Shown: positions 15,656-24,212, counted from the first letter of the stretch. The stretch: DNA of 64,000 nt from Streptomyces erythrochromogenes (GCF_036170895.1 NZ_CP108036.1:7227501-7291500), one strand, 5' to 3'. Made by a program: numbers and translations. Notes: generated by a model from the sequence alone, not told the origin.

Positions 15656-16693
15656 TCAGCCCGTCGGCGGGAGTTCGCCCGAGCCGCGGGGGATGAGGCG
15701 GGTGGGGAGTTCGGTGCGGGTCGGGGGGAGGTTGGTGCCCGACAGGCGTTGGAAGAGGCGGTCCGTGGCCACCCGGCCCAGTGCCGCCGGGTCCTGGGCG
15801 ACCACCGTGACGCCCGGGCGCAGCAGGTCCGCCAGCTCGAAGTCGTCGAAGCCCACCAGGGCCACCGGGCGTTCCAGGGAGGCCAGGACGCGTACCACCG
15901 TGACCGTCACGCGGTTGTTGCCGGCGAAGACGGCGGTCACCGGCTCCGGGCCCGCGAGCATCGACCGTGCCGCCGCCGCGACCCGGCCGGGCTCCGTCGA
16001 GCCGAGCGAGACCCAGGATCCGGCCACGGGGAGGCCCGCCTCCGCCATGGCCGCGCGGTAGCCGCGCAGACGTTCCGTCGCCGTGTGGATGCGGGGGTGG
16101 TCCCCGATGAAGCCGACCCGGCGGTGGCCGCCCGCGATCAGGTGCGCGACACCGCCGCGGGCCCCGCCGAAGTTGTCCGACAACACCACGTCGGCGTCGA
16201 TCCCGCCGGCCGGCCGGTCCACGAACACCGTGGCCACGCCCGCCCGCATCTCCGGCTCCAGGTAGCGGTGGTCGTTCCCGGCCGGGATCACGATCAGGCC
16301 GTCCACCCGGCGGGCGCACAGCGCGAGCGCCAACTCCCGCTCCCGGTCCGGGTCCTGCGCGCTGGAGCCGTTGATGAGCAGGGCCCCGTGCGCGCGGGCC
16401 ACCTCCTCCACCGCCCGGTTCAGCGGACCGTAGAAGGGGTCGGCGAGGTCCTCCAGGACCAGGCCGACGGTGGCCGTACGGCCCTTGCGCAGCACCCGCG
16501 CGCTGTCGTTGCGGCGGAAACCCAGGGCCTCGATGGCCTCCTGGACCCGCTTCTCCGTCTCGGGGGTGACACCCGGCTCGCCGTTGACCACCCGGGACAC
16601 CGTCTTCAGGCCGACCCCCGCCCGGGCCGCCACGTCCTTCATGGTCGGCCGGTTGCCGTAGCGGGGGTCGGACGGGCGGTGGTTGTGGGGCAC
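15656..16693 (-). CDS. LacI family transcriptional regulator
   Basis: This 345-aa regulator has the N-terminal LacI helix-turn-helix (TMKDVAARAGVGLKTVSRVVNGEPGVTPET, residues about 17-46) with the hinge region RRNDSARVLRKGRT, followed by a periplasmic-binding-protein-like sensor domain (GLVLEDLADPFYGPLNRAVEEVA onwards) ending at about residue 335. The ligand is probably a sugar or related small molecule. GTG 16693 has GGGAGGA 9 nt upstream. It is divergent from the P-loop/Nudix fusion gene and convergent with DUF6986. No sugar transport or hydrolase gene is adjacent, so its target is not evident. Confidence 0.93.
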   Translation of the reverse strand: MPHNHRPSDPRYGNRPTMKDVAARAGVGLKTVSRVVNGEPGVTPETEKRVQEAIEALGFRRNDSARVLRKGRTATVGLVLEDLADPFYGPLNRAVEEVARAHGALLINGSSAQDPDRERELALALCARRVDGLIVIPAGNDHRYLEPEMRAGVATVFVDRPAGGIDADVVLSDNFGGARGGVAHLIAGGHRRVGFIGDHPRIHTATERLRGYRAAMAEAGLPVAGSWVSLGSTEPGRVAAAARSMLAGPEPVTAVFAGNNRVTVTVVRVLASLERPVALVGFDDFELADLLRPGVTVVAQDPAALGRVATDRLFQRLSGTNLPPTRTELPTRLIPRGSGELPPTG

Positions 16694-16741
16694 GGTCGTG
16701 AATCCTCCCTAGTACTCGGGCGAGCGTGCGGGCTCGTGACC

Positions 16742-16769
16742 TTGAGGATAAGCACTCGGCCGATAGTGA
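16742..16769 (+). promoter_or_regulatory. Possible promoter of the P-loop/Nudix gene
   Basis: TTGAGG (16742-16747) and TAGTGA (16764-16769) with a 16-bp spacer; an imperfect CACT...AGTG dyad spans the spacer and the -10. The start of transcription would be near 16776, 64 nt before the GTG start. Confidence 0.4.
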
Positions 16770-16839
16770 GGTTTTCGTGGCAGGGTGGGGCGGGCAGGCC
16801 ACTGGGGGCTCCGGACGAGCCATGGGGAGAGGGGTAGAC

Positions 16840-17877
16840 GTGATTGTCTGGATCAACGGCACGTTCAGCGCCGGGAAGACCAGCACGGCCCGTGAACTGA
16901 CCGGAATCCTCCCGGACAGCACCCTGTTCGACCCGGAGTTCATCGGCGACGCGCTGCGGGTGCTGCTGCCGCCCGAACGGCTGGCCGAGGTCGCCGACTA
17001 CCAGGACCTGCCGAGTTGGCGGCGGCTGGTCGTGGACACGGCCGCGGCGATGCTCGCCGAGGTGGGCGGGGTGCTCGTCGTCCCGATGACGCTGCTGCGC
17101 CAGGAGTACCGGGACGAGATCTTCGGCGGGCTGGCGGCGCGGCGGATCCCGGTGCGGCACGTGCTGCTCGCCCCTGCGGAAACGATCCTTCGGGAGCGGA
17201 TCGCGACCCGTACGGAGCCCGGGGCGCCCGAGGACGTGGACGTGCGCGTCCGACAGTGGGCCTACGACCACATCCCCGCCTACCAGGAGGCCCTCGGCTG
17301 GCTCACCGGCGACGCGCACGTCATCGACAACGGGCTCCTGACCGTACGGGAGACCGCCGAGCGGATCGCCGAAGCCGTCCGCTCGGAGACCGCCCGGATC
17401 TGCGACATCGTGCAGACCCCGGAGCCCACGCGGGAGACGGTGGCGGCCGGGGTACTGCTCTTCGACGAGCAGGACCGGGTGCTGCTCGTGGACCCGACGT
17501 ACAAGGCGGGCTGGGAGTTCCCGGGGGGCGTCGTCGAAGCGGGCGAGGCGCCCGCCTGCGCCGGCGTACGGGAGGTCGCGGAGGAACTCGGCCTCGTACT
17601 GGACCGGATGCCGGGGCTCCTCGTGGTCGACTGGGAACGCCCGCTGCACCCCGGCTACGGAGGGCTGCGCCTGCTCTTCGACGGCGGCCGCCTCACCGAA
17701 GAGGCAGCGGCCCGCCTCCGGCTGCCCGGCCCCGAGCTGCGGGCCTGGCGCTTCGTGACGGAGGCCGAGGCAGCCGAACTGCTGCCGCAGCACCGGTACG
17801 AACGCCTGCGCTGGGCCCTGCGCGCCCGCGAACGCGCCCGCCCCCTCTACCTGGAGGCGGGCGTCCCCACCGGCTGA
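16840..17877 (+). CDS. P-loop NTPase - Nudix hydrolase fusion protein
   Basis: This 345-aa two-domain protein has a Walker A at the extreme N-terminus (INGTFSAGKTSTAREL, residues 5-20), with a small AAA_18/kinase-like domain up to about residue 190. A complete Nudix domain follows, with the box GGVVEAGEAPACAGVREVAEELG (229-251). The first part resembles small-molecule or nucleotide kinases; the second hydrolyses nucleoside diphosphates linked to another group. Together they may act on one nucleotide-type substrate. GTG 16840 is used because GGAGAGGGG is 6 nt upstream and family kinases begin right at the IVWING strand. It is divergent from the LacI gene. Confidence 0.85.
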   Translation: MIVWINGTFSAGKTSTARELTGILPDSTLFDPEFIGDALRVLLPPERLAEVADYQDLPSWRRLVVDTAAAMLAEVGGVLVVPMTLLRQEYRDEIFGGLAARRIPVRHVLLAPAETILRERIATRTEPGAPEDVDVRVRQWAYDHIPAYQEALGWLTGDAHVIDNGLLTVRETAERIAEAVRSETARICDIVQTPEPTRETVAAGVLLFDEQDRVLLVDPTYKAGWEFPGGVVEAGEAPACAGVREVAEELGLVLDRMPGLLVVDWERPLHPGYGGLRLLFDGGRLTEEAAARLRLPGPELRAWRFVTEAEAAELLPQHRYERLRWALRARERARPLYLEAGVPTG

Positions 17878-17921
17878 AGCGGATCCCTTCTTTTCGGGGC
17901 TCGGCTTGCTCGCCCGCGAGG

Positions 17922-18617
17922 TCAGGCGGGCGTTTCGGCGGCGGCCTTGGCCAGGGCGGGAGCGGTGTCCACCACCAGGGGGTCGCCGTGGCCGAAGCAG
18001 GCGACCGACGGTGCGAGTGCGGCCAGCCGCCGGAAGGACGCGACCGCCCGGCCGCGGTCGACGTTGAAGACGCCCAGCATCAGCGGGCCGACGGCGGCGA
18101 TGCAGTCCCCCGTGAACAGCACGCCGTGCTGCGGGAGATGGATGCCGATGCTGCCGTCCGTGTGGCCCGGGGCGTGGACGACGTACGCCCCGTCCCCGAA
18201 GCCCAGCGCGTTCCCGTCCTCCAGCTCCCGGTCGACCCGGGTGGGCGGGGCCTCGGGGACGGTCAGGCCGTGCGCGTACAGCGGGATCTCCCAGTCCAGG
18301 AGCACCGGTTCGGGGACGGGCCGCTCGCCCCGGATCACCGGCGCGTCCAGCCGGTGCGCGAGCACCCGTGCCCCCCAGCGGGCGGCGAGTTCACCGGCCG
18401 CGCCCACGTGGTCGCGGTGGCAGTGCGTGAGGACGATCCGCTCCAGCCGCTCGGGCAGCAGCCCGAGGGAACGTATCGCCCCTTCGATCTCCGCGGCGGA
18501 TTCGACGTTGCCCGCGTCGACGAGGGTGAGGGCTTCGCCGTCCTGCCAGAGGTAGGCCTGGCCGATGGGGAAGCGGAGCATGTGGAGCCGGTTCGGGAGT
18601 ACTTCGACAAGATCCAT
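17922..18617 (-). CDS. MBL fold metallo-hydrolase
   Basis: This 231-aa metallo-beta-lactamase-fold hydrolase has the Zn motif THCHRDHVG (HxHxDH, residues about 64-72), the third-site His in HAPGHTDGS, the bridging Asp in FTGDCI and the final His in ACFGHGDP. This is a complete two-metal site. The fold covers glyoxalase II, lactonases and other hydrolases; the specific substrate is unknown. No signal peptide is present. It lies downstream of the M20 gene on the same strand but behind that gene's hairpin terminator, so it is probably a separate unit. Confidence 0.9.
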   Translation of the reverse strand: MDLVEVLPNRLHMLRFPIGQAYLWQDGEALTLVDAGNVESAAEIEGAIRSLGLLPERLERIVLTHCHRDHVGAAGELAARWGARVLAHRLDAPVIRGERPVPEPVLLDWEIPLYAHGLTVPEAPPTRVDRELEDGNALGFGDGAYVVHAPGHTDGSIGIHLPQHGVLFTGDCIAAVGPLMLGVFNVDRGRAVASFRRLAALAPSVACFGHGDPLVVDTAPALAKAAAETPA

Positions 18618-18674
18618 ACGGTGAACGTACGGACGGCCCGCCGCCCCGGGCGCGTGACTTCACCGTGAGCGCAG

Positions 18675-18705
18675 TACGCCCAGGGCGCACTGCGCCCTGG
18701 GCGTA
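18675..18705 (-). terminator. Perfect 14-bp hairpin after the M20 gene
   Basis: TACGCCCAGGGCGC (18675-18688), loop ACT, and the exact complement (18692-18705). It lies 27 bp beyond the M20 dipeptidase stop in its direction of transcription and upstream of the MBL gene. Confidence 0.8.
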
Positions 18706-18731
18706 AACGGAGCGGCCGGCGCCGGCCCGGG

Positions 18732-20096
18732 TCAGGCGCGCTTGGACTCCGCGTAGCCGACGAGGAACAGGGCCTCGGCCACCGACAGGCGCTCCAGCTC
18801 CTCGGGCGACACGCTCTCGTTGACCGCGTGGATCTGCGCCTCCGGCTCGCTCAGCCCGATCAGCAGCATCTCCGCCTGCGGGTAGAGCGACGTCAGCGTG
18901 TTGCACAGCGGGATCGACCCGCCCATGCCGGTGATCTGCATCTCCTGGCCCGGGTAGGCGGCCTCCAGGGCAGTGCGCATCGACGCGTACGCCGGGCTGT
19001 CGGTGTCCGCCCGGAAAGGCTGGCCCTGGCCGACGACCTCCAGTTCGAGGCGCGCCTTCCACGGCGTGTGCGCCTCCAGGTGGGCCTGCAGCAGCTTGAC
19101 GGCCTGGCCGGTGTCCACGCCCGGCGGCACGCGCAGGCTGATCAGCGCGCCCGCGCTCGCGTGCACCGACGGCGTGGCGCCGACCACCGGCGGGCAGTCG
19201 ATGCCGAGCACGGTGACGGCCGGACGCGCCCACAGCCGGTCGGCGATGGTGCCCTCGCCGATCAGCTCGACCCCGTCCAGGACCTTCGCGTCGGAGCGGA
19301 AGTCCGCCTCCGGGTACTGCAGGCCTTCCCACACCGCGTCCGACGCGAGCCCGTCCACGGTCGTCGAACCGTCCGCGGCGCGCAGCGAGTCGAGTACGCG
19401 GATCAGCGCGGCCAGCGCGTCGGGCGCGGCACCGCCGAACACGCCGGAGTGCAGGTTGCCGCCCAGAGTGTCGATCTTGAGCTTCAGCAGGCACATGCCG
19501 CGCAGGGTGGCGGTCACGGTGGGCAGGCCGAGACGGAAGTTGCCGGCGTCGCCGATGACGATGGTGTCGGCGGCCAGCAGCTCCGGGTGCGCCTCCGCGT
19601 ACTGCTGGAGGCCGCCCGTGCCCTGCTCCTCGGAGCCCTCGACGATGACCTTCACGCTGACCGGCACACCGCCGTTGGCCTTCAGCGCGCGCAGCGCCAG
19701 CAGGTGCATGATGAACCCGCCCTTGCAGTCGGCCGCACCGCGCCCGTACCAGCGGCCGTCGCGCTCGGTCAGCTCGAAGGCCGGGGAGATCCAGGCGTCG
19801 TCGTCCAGCGGCGGCTGCACGTCGTAGTGCGCGTAGAGCAGGACGGTCGGCGCGCCCTCGGGGCCGGGCAGGAAGCCGTACACCGACTGGGTGCCGTCGG
19901 GGGTGTCGAGCAGTGCCACGTCCTGGAAGCCCTCGGCGCGCAGGGCGTCGGCCACCCAGTTCGCCGCGGCCTCGCTCTCGCTCTGCGGGAATTGCGCCCA
20001 GTCCGCCACCGACTGGAAGGCCACCAGCTCGGTCAGCTCCTGCTTGGCGCGGGGCATCAGCGAGGCGATGGTCTCGGCGATCGGATTCTGGGACAT
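18732..20096 (-). CDS. M20 family dipeptidase
   Basis: This 454-aa zinc peptidase hydrolyses dipeptides or short peptides in the cytoplasm. Metal and catalytic marks are the His in YAHYDVQP (about residues 95-102), the bridging Asp in YGRGAADCKGG, the catalytic Glu pair in VEGSEEQGT and the metal Asp in GDAGNF. The dimerisation (lid) domain (about 190-340) contains NLHSGVFGG. The usual D-D/D-N after the bridging Asp is D-C here. ATG 20096 is preceded by AAGGAG. The gene is divergent from the geranylgeranyl-reductase-like gene, with about 185 bp between them that hold a GC-rich dyad (20140-20157). Confidence 0.93.
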   Translation of the reverse strand: MSQNPIAETIASLMPRAKQELTELVAFQSVADWAQFPQSESEAAANWVADALRAEGFQDVALLDTPDGTQSVYGFLPGPEGAPTVLLYAHYDVQPPLDDDAWISPAFELTERDGRWYGRGAADCKGGFIMHLLALRALKANGGVPVSVKVIVEGSEEQGTGGLQQYAEAHPELLAADTIVIGDAGNFRLGLPTVTATLRGMCLLKLKIDTLGGNLHSGVFGGAAPDALAALIRVLDSLRAADGSTTVDGLASDAVWEGLQYPEADFRSDAKVLDGVELIGEGTIADRLWARPAVTVLGIDCPPVVGATPSVHASAGALISLRVPPGVDTGQAVKLLQAHLEAHTPWKARLELEVVGQGQPFRADTDSPAYASMRTALEAAYPGQEMQITGMGGSIPLCNTLTSLYPQAEMLLIGLSEPEAQIHAVNESVSPEELERLSVAEALFLVGYAESKRA

Positions 20097-20280
20097 GGGC
20101 ACGCTCCTTTTGGGTGCGACGTTGTATCCGTGTACGCGACCCCGCGCATGTGCGGGGCGTGCGTATGCCGGGTACGGCAAAAGACAGTCTTGATCCTCGC
20201 ACAGCGAGGGTGGGGCGGTGTCTCGCCGTAGGATTTCCCCGGCATCGGAGCAACCGGGTGATCAGGAGCAGCAACACATC

Positions 20281-21630
20281 GTGAGCAGCGACGACGACGT
20301 ACGCGACGCAGGTGCGGATGCAGGCGAAGGCATGGGTGCCGACGCAGACGCAGGCGTGGGCACGGGCGCGGGCCCGGCCGAGCAGGGGGCGGGCGACGAG
20401 GTGGCCGGGGGATCCGGCGAAGTGTGGGACGTGGTCGTGGTCGGAGCCGGGCCGGCCGGTTCCTCGGCCGCGCACGCGGCGGCCACGGCGGGGCGCCGCG
20501 TCCTGCTGCTGGAGAAGGCCGAACTGCCCCGGTACAAGACGTGCGGAGGCGGCATCATCGGCCCCTCGCGCGACGCGCTCCCGCCGGGCTTCGTCCTGCC
20601 CCTCAAGGACCGCATCCACGCGGTCACCTTCTCGATGGACGGCAAGCTGACCCGCACCCGGCGCTCGAAGCACATGCTCTTCGGGCTCATCAACCGGCCC
20701 GAGTTCGACGCCGGCCTGGTCGCGGAGGCGGAGAAGGCCGGCGCCACCGTCCGTACGGGCACCGCCGTGACCCGCGTGGAACAGCACGGCGCGGCCGTGC
20801 CCGACCGGCGGACCGTGGCCGTGGTGCTGGCCGGCGGGGAGACCGTCCTGGCGCGCGCGGTGGTCGGCGCGGACGGCAGCGCGAGCCGGATCGGCGCGCA
20901 CGTGGGTGTCGAGATGGACCAGGTGGACCTCGGCCTGGAGGCGGAGATCCCCGTCCCAGCGACGGTGGCGGAGGACTGGAAGGGGCGGGTGCTGATCGAC
21001 TGGGGCCCGCTGCCCGGCAGTTACGGCTGGGTCTTCCCCAAGGGCGACACCCTCACGGTCGGGGTGATCTCGGCCAAGGGCGAAGGAGCCGCGACCAAGC
21101 GGTACCTGGACGACTTCATCGCCCGGCTCGGACTCGCCGGCTTCGAACCGGCCGTCTCCTCCGGGCACCTGACCCGGTGTCGCAAGCCCGATTCGCCGCT
21201 CTCCCGCGGCCGGGTCCTGGTCGCGGGCGACGCGGCCGGACTGCTGGAGCCGTGGACGCGGGAGGGCATCTCCTTCGCGCTGCGCTCGGGGCGGCTCGCG
21301 GGGGAGTGGGCGGTGAAGATCGCCGAAGCGCAGGACGCGGTGGACGCGCGCCGCCAGGCCCTCAACTACGCCTTCGCGGTGAAGGCCGGGCTGGGTGTGG
21401 AGATGGGGGTCGGCAAGCGGATGCTGACCGTCTTCGAGGCCCGGCCGGGGCTGCTGCACGCGGCGATCACCGGGTTCCGTCCGGCCTGGCGGGCCTTCGC
21501 CCGCATCACGCGGGGCGCGACGACCCTGGCCGACATGGTGCGCACGTACCCGCTGGCGCGCAAGGCGCTGCACGTGCTGGACGCGCGGCAGGCGGCGGCC
21601 GCCCGCAACGGCGCCGGGGACGGGGCGTAG
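20281..21630 (+). CDS. Geranylgeranyl reductase family flavoprotein
   Basis: This 449-aa FAD enzyme of the geranylgeranyl reductase / GG-reductase-like family usually saturates double bonds of isoprenoid chains such as menaquinone side chains or lipids. The FAD motif WDVVVVGAGPAGSSAAHAAA starts near residue 49; then come KTCGGGIIGPS, the VVGADGSASRIG block and VLVAGDAAGLLEPWTREGISFAL (third FAD motif). The first 45 residues are low-complexity (Asp/Ala/Gly alternation) and probably disordered. GTG 20281 is used; AGGAG lies 12 nt upstream, a long spacing. It is convergent with the DDN-like gene behind a shared hairpin. No isoprenoid cluster surrounds it. Confidence 0.9.
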   Translation: MSSDDDVRDAGADAGEGMGADADAGVGTGAGPAEQGAGDEVAGGSGEVWDVVVVGAGPAGSSAAHAAATAGRRVLLLEKAELPRYKTCGGGIIGPSRDALPPGFVLPLKDRIHAVTFSMDGKLTRTRRSKHMLFGLINRPEFDAGLVAEAEKAGATVRTGTAVTRVEQHGAAVPDRRTVAVVLAGGETVLARAVVGADGSASRIGAHVGVEMDQVDLGLEAEIPVPATVAEDWKGRVLIDWGPLPGSYGWVFPKGDTLTVGVISAKGEGAATKRYLDDFIARLGLAGFEPAVSSGHLTRCRKPDSPLSRGRVLVAGDAAGLLEPWTREGISFALRSGRLAGEWAVKIAEAQDAVDARRQALNYAFAVKAGLGVEMGVGKRMLTVFEARPGLLHAAITGFRPAWRAFARITRGATTLADMVRTYPLARKALHVLDARQAAAARNGAGDGA

Positions 21631-21721
21631 GGCCTGCCGCGGCGGCGAGCCGCGCGGGAGGACCCGGACGACGCCGGGCCCGGGCTCCACGGGGAGCGGG
21701 TCCGGCGGGTCCGCTCGACCA

Positions 21722-21751
21722 CCCCGATCCGGCGCCGCCGCCGGGTCGGGG
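21722..21751. terminator. Bidirectional hairpin
   Basis: CCCCGATCCGGC (21722-21733) pairs with GCCGGGTCGGGG (21740-21751), with one G-U pair. It lies between the convergent reductase (+) and DDN-like (-) genes. Confidence 0.7.
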
Positions 21752-21756
21752 CGGTG

Positions 21757-22218
21757 TCAGCTCGACGCCGGGACGATCCGGAACACGGGGTGGTCGCCGG
21801 CGATCGCCTGGATCTCCGTGTCGGAGGCCTTCGCGTCGACGCCCCGGAAGAACTGGTTGACCTCCCAGCCCCACTTCTCCAGGTAGGCGCGCAGGATCGC
21901 GGCCTTCTCGACCGGGTCGGTGATCTCGTCGACGGTGAACGCGCGCACCTTGCGTCCCACGCGCAGCTCGCCGCCGCCCGCGACCCGCATGTTGCGCACC
22001 CACTGGGAGTGGCCGCGCGCCGAGACGAGGTACTCGGCACCCTCGTACGTGTGCGGATTGACCGGGATGCGCTGCATCTTGCCGGAGGTGCGACCGCGCA
22101 CCGAGAGCTCGGCGCTGCCGGCCAGGCTGATGCCGGCGCGGGCCAGCTTGCCGAAGAGCGAGTTGAAGCGGGTGACGAGCGGGCCGGCCTGGACGTAGTA
22201 CGGGGTGGGCGCGTTCAC
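21757..22218 (-). CDS. Nitroreductase family deazaflavin-dependent oxidoreductase (DDN-like)
   Basis: This 153-aa split-barrel protein is of the DDN/F420-dependent type, which uses reduced cofactor F420 to reduce quinones or nitro compounds. Typical blocks are SAELSVRGRTSGKMQRIPVNPHTYEGAEYLVSARGHSQWVRNMRVAGGGELRVGRK, with the conserved G-R-x-S-G and W-x-x-N motifs, and the late FFRGVD/HPVFRI end. GTG 22218 has GGAGG 5-6 nt upstream. It is divergent from a TetR gene, and the shared intergenic region carries repeated AGAGCA-N-TGCTCT dyads, so it is a likely target of that repressor. Confidence 0.88.
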   Translation of the reverse strand: MNAPTPYYVQAGPLVTRFNSLFGKLARAGISLAGSAELSVRGRTSGKMQRIPVNPHTYEGAEYLVSARGHSQWVRNMRVAGGGELRVGRKVRAFTVDEITDPVEKAAILRAYLEKWGWEVNQFFRGVDAKASDTEIQAIAGDHPVFRIVPASS

Positions 22219-22262
22219 GAGGACCTCCGGGCCGTCTTCTGCGTTGCCGTCGTCTGTATCGG

Positions 22263-22277
22263 GAGAGCACTGCTCTC
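22263..22277. promoter_or_regulatory. TetR operator O1 (GAGAGCA-C-TGCTCTC)
   Basis: A perfect 15-bp dyad 45 bp upstream of the DDN-like start. It shares its core AGAGCA-N-TGCTCT with the dyad at 22316-22328. Confidence 0.75.
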
Positions 22278-22315
22278 GCTCGATCCAGTGTGCATCGGAT
22301 CGGTGCACCAAAGCA

Positions 22316-22328
22316 AGAGCAGTGCTCT
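22316..22328. promoter_or_regulatory. TetR operator O2 (AGAGCA-G-TGCTCT)
   Basis: A perfect 13-bp dyad with the same half sites as O1, 52 bp centre to centre from it. A third, degenerate copy at 22354-22366 (10 of 13 positions) lies 38 bp further, close to the TetR start. Confidence 0.75.
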
Positions 22329-22389
22329 CGAAATAGAGCGGCAGTCTGTTTCATGGGCAGTGCTCCGCCCGCGTGGCACACTGGCCCGC

Positions 22390-23088
22390 ATGAACACCGT
22401 GCGAGGGGCCAGGGAACGGGCCCGCATCGAGGTCACCGCCGCCATCAAGGACGAGGCGCGCCGCAGGCTCGCGGCCGAGGGCGCCGCGAAGCTCTCCCTG
22501 CGCGCCGTCGCCCGCGAGCTCGGCATGGTCTCCTCCGCCCTCTACCGCTACTTCCCGAGCCGCGACGAGCTGCTGACCGCGCTCATCATCGACGCGTACG
22601 ACAGCCTCGGCGCCGCCGCCGAGGAGGCCGACGCCCGGGCCCTCGCCGCCGGCGCCGCGCCCCGCGACCGCTGGATCGCCGCCTGCGAGGCCGTCCGCAC
22701 GTGGGCGCTGGAGCACCCGCACGAGTACGCCCTCGTCTACGGCTCCCCCGTCCCCGGCTACAGCGCCCCCGCCGACACCATCGGCCCCGCCTCCCGGGTC
22801 GGCAACGTCCTCATCGGCGTCGTCCGCGCCGCCTACGAGGGGCGCGGCCTCGCCCTCCCGCCGCTGCCGCCCGCCCTCGGCCCCGAAGCCGGCCGGATGG
22901 CCGCCGACTTCGCCGAAGGCCTGCCCCCGGCGGTCGTCGCCGCCCTCGTCGCTGCCTGGGCGCAGCTGGCCGGGCTCGTCTCCTTCGAACTGTTCGGCCA
23001 GTTCAAGGGCGTCGTCGAGGAACGGTCCGCCTTCTTCACGCACGCGGCGGGGCAGTTGGCGCACGGGGTCGGTCTGCCCGCCGTATGA
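22390..23088 (+). CDS. TetR/AcrR family transcriptional regulator
   Basis: This 232-aa repressor has an N-terminal helix-turn-helix (about residues 10-60: LRAVARELGMVSSALYRYFPSRDELLTALI) and a C-terminal ligand domain of the TetR_C type found in many actinobacterial regulators (ERWIAACEAVRTWALEHPHEYALVYGSPVPGY-like stretch). The ligand is unknown. ATG 22390 lacks a Shine-Dalgarno; CACACT 7 nt upstream could be a -10 of a leaderless transcript. It is divergent from the DDN-like gene, and two perfect plus one degenerate dyads fill the gap, so autoregulation together with control of the oxidoreductase is likely. Confidence 0.92.
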   Translation: MNTVRGARERARIEVTAAIKDEARRRLAAEGAAKLSLRAVARELGMVSSALYRYFPSRDELLTALIIDAYDSLGAAAEEADARALAAGAAPRDRWIAACEAVRTWALEHPHEYALVYGSPVPGYSAPADTIGPASRVGNVLIGVVRAAYEGRGLALPPLPPALGPEAGRMAADFAEGLPPAVVAALVAAWAQLAGLVSFELFGQFKGVVEERSAFFTHAAGQLAHGVGLPAV

Positions 23089-23255
23089 CAGGAGGGCGGG
23101 GGCGGGGTGCGTCCCTCCGGGAATTCACATGATGGGGCGATGGCTCGCTCGTCTGTTCCTCATACCAATACGGGAGGTCCAGCCTTGAACGACGGGCCGT
23201 CCGTCTAGTGTTCCTCGGGTCCCCCGCCCCGCCTCCACCGGAGGAGGAAACGTTC

Positions 23256-24212
23256 ATGCCTCGCGCCGAGAAGGCCTTGTACGCCGTCCTGGCCACCGTC
23301 TTACTGGCCGCGCCGGCGCCGTCCGCCGGCACGCCGCCGCGCGAAGCGCCCACCGGGCCCGCTCCGGCCGCCGCCCCGGCGCCCGACCCGCCCCCCACCC
23401 CCCGGATGCCCGGCGTACGGGGCCTGGAGATCGGCGTCCCCGCGTACGTGATGGCGAACGACCGCATGCTGACCGACCTCACCGCCACCGGTCCTGCCCC
23501 CTCCGTGGTCGTACTGAACCCCGGCAACGGAGACGCCCCCTTCGGCGCCCCCTGGCGGGCCCGCGCCGACGCGCTCCGCGCCCGAACCACCTCCACCGGC
23601 GAGCGGACCAAGGTGCTCGGTTACGTCCACACCGACCACGGCAACCGCGACATCGCCGCCGTCAAGGCCTCCGTCGACAACTACCTCAAGACCGCTGACG
23701 GCCGCCTCCACGTCGACGGCATCTTCTTCGACGTCGTCAGCCGCGACTGCGGCCCCGCCGACGCCACCCGCGACCACTACGCCGAGCTGCGCCGCTACGT
23801 CCAGGACACCATGAACGCCGTGGACCCCGCCGCTCCCGACCTCGTCGTCAACAACCCCGGCACCGCGATAGCCGACTGCTACCTGGAGCCCGGCCGGCGC
23901 ACCGCGGACGTCTTCGTCACCTACGAGGACACCTACGCCGCGTACACCGGAGCCGGCTGGCTCGGGGGCAACGTCTTCGACCACGACTCCGGCTACCGGC
24001 CCGGCACCGAACTCGACCCGAGCGGAACGGCCTTCTGGCACCTGGTCCACGACGTCCCCGACGACACGGCGATGCGCGCCACCCTCCGCACGGCCTTCGA
24101 CCGGGGCGCGGGCTACGCCTACGCCACCGACACGGTCATGCCCAACCCCTGGAACACGGGCCCGACATGGAAGTACACCTCCCAGACCAGGTACGCGGCC
24201 ACGCTCGGCTAG
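23256..24212 (+). CDS. Secreted spherulation-specific family 4 (spherulin-4-like) protein
   Basis: This 318-aa exported protein has a signal peptide at residues 1 to about 26 (PRAEKALYAVLATVLLAAPAPSA), followed by a Pro/Ala-rich linker to about residue 50. The spherulin-4/TIM-barrel-like domain shows GLEIGVPAYV, VVLNPGNGD, KVLGYVHTDHGNRDIAAVKASVDNYLK, VDGIFFDVVSRDCG, VVNNPGTAI and VFVTYEDTYAAY. Related proteins are glycoside-hydrolase-like and may act on polysaccharide. Codon 16 (23301-23303) is TTA, the rare leucine codon read by the bldA tRNA, so synthesis should be tied to development. ATG 23256 follows GGAGGAGG. It is alone in its transcription unit. Confidence 0.88.
   Translation: MPRAEKALYAVLATVLLAAPAPSAGTPPREAPTGPAPAAAPAPDPPPTPRMPGVRGLEIGVPAYVMANDRMLTDLTATGPAPSVVVLNPGNGDAPFGAPWRARADALRARTTSTGERTKVLGYVHTDHGNRDIAAVKASVDNYLKTADGRLHVDGIFFDVVSRDCGPADATRDHYAELRRYVQDTMNAVDPAAPDLVVNNPGTAIADCYLEPGRRTADVFVTYEDTYAAYTGAGWLGGNVFDHDSGYRPGTELDPSGTAFWHLVHDVPDDTAMRATLRTAFDRGAGYAYATDTVMPNPWNTGPTWKYTSQTRYAATLG

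Noticed and set aside
20281..21630. Possible carotenoid or isoprenoid biosynthetic cluster around the geranylgeranyl-reductase-like gene
   Set aside because: No prenyl synthase, cyclase or methyltransferase lies nearby; a single family member is usual outside clusters.
18391..21690. 1099-codon open frame on the minus strand covering the reductase and dipeptidase genes
   Set aside because: It shifts between shadow frames of two well-supported genes and contains no recognisable domain.
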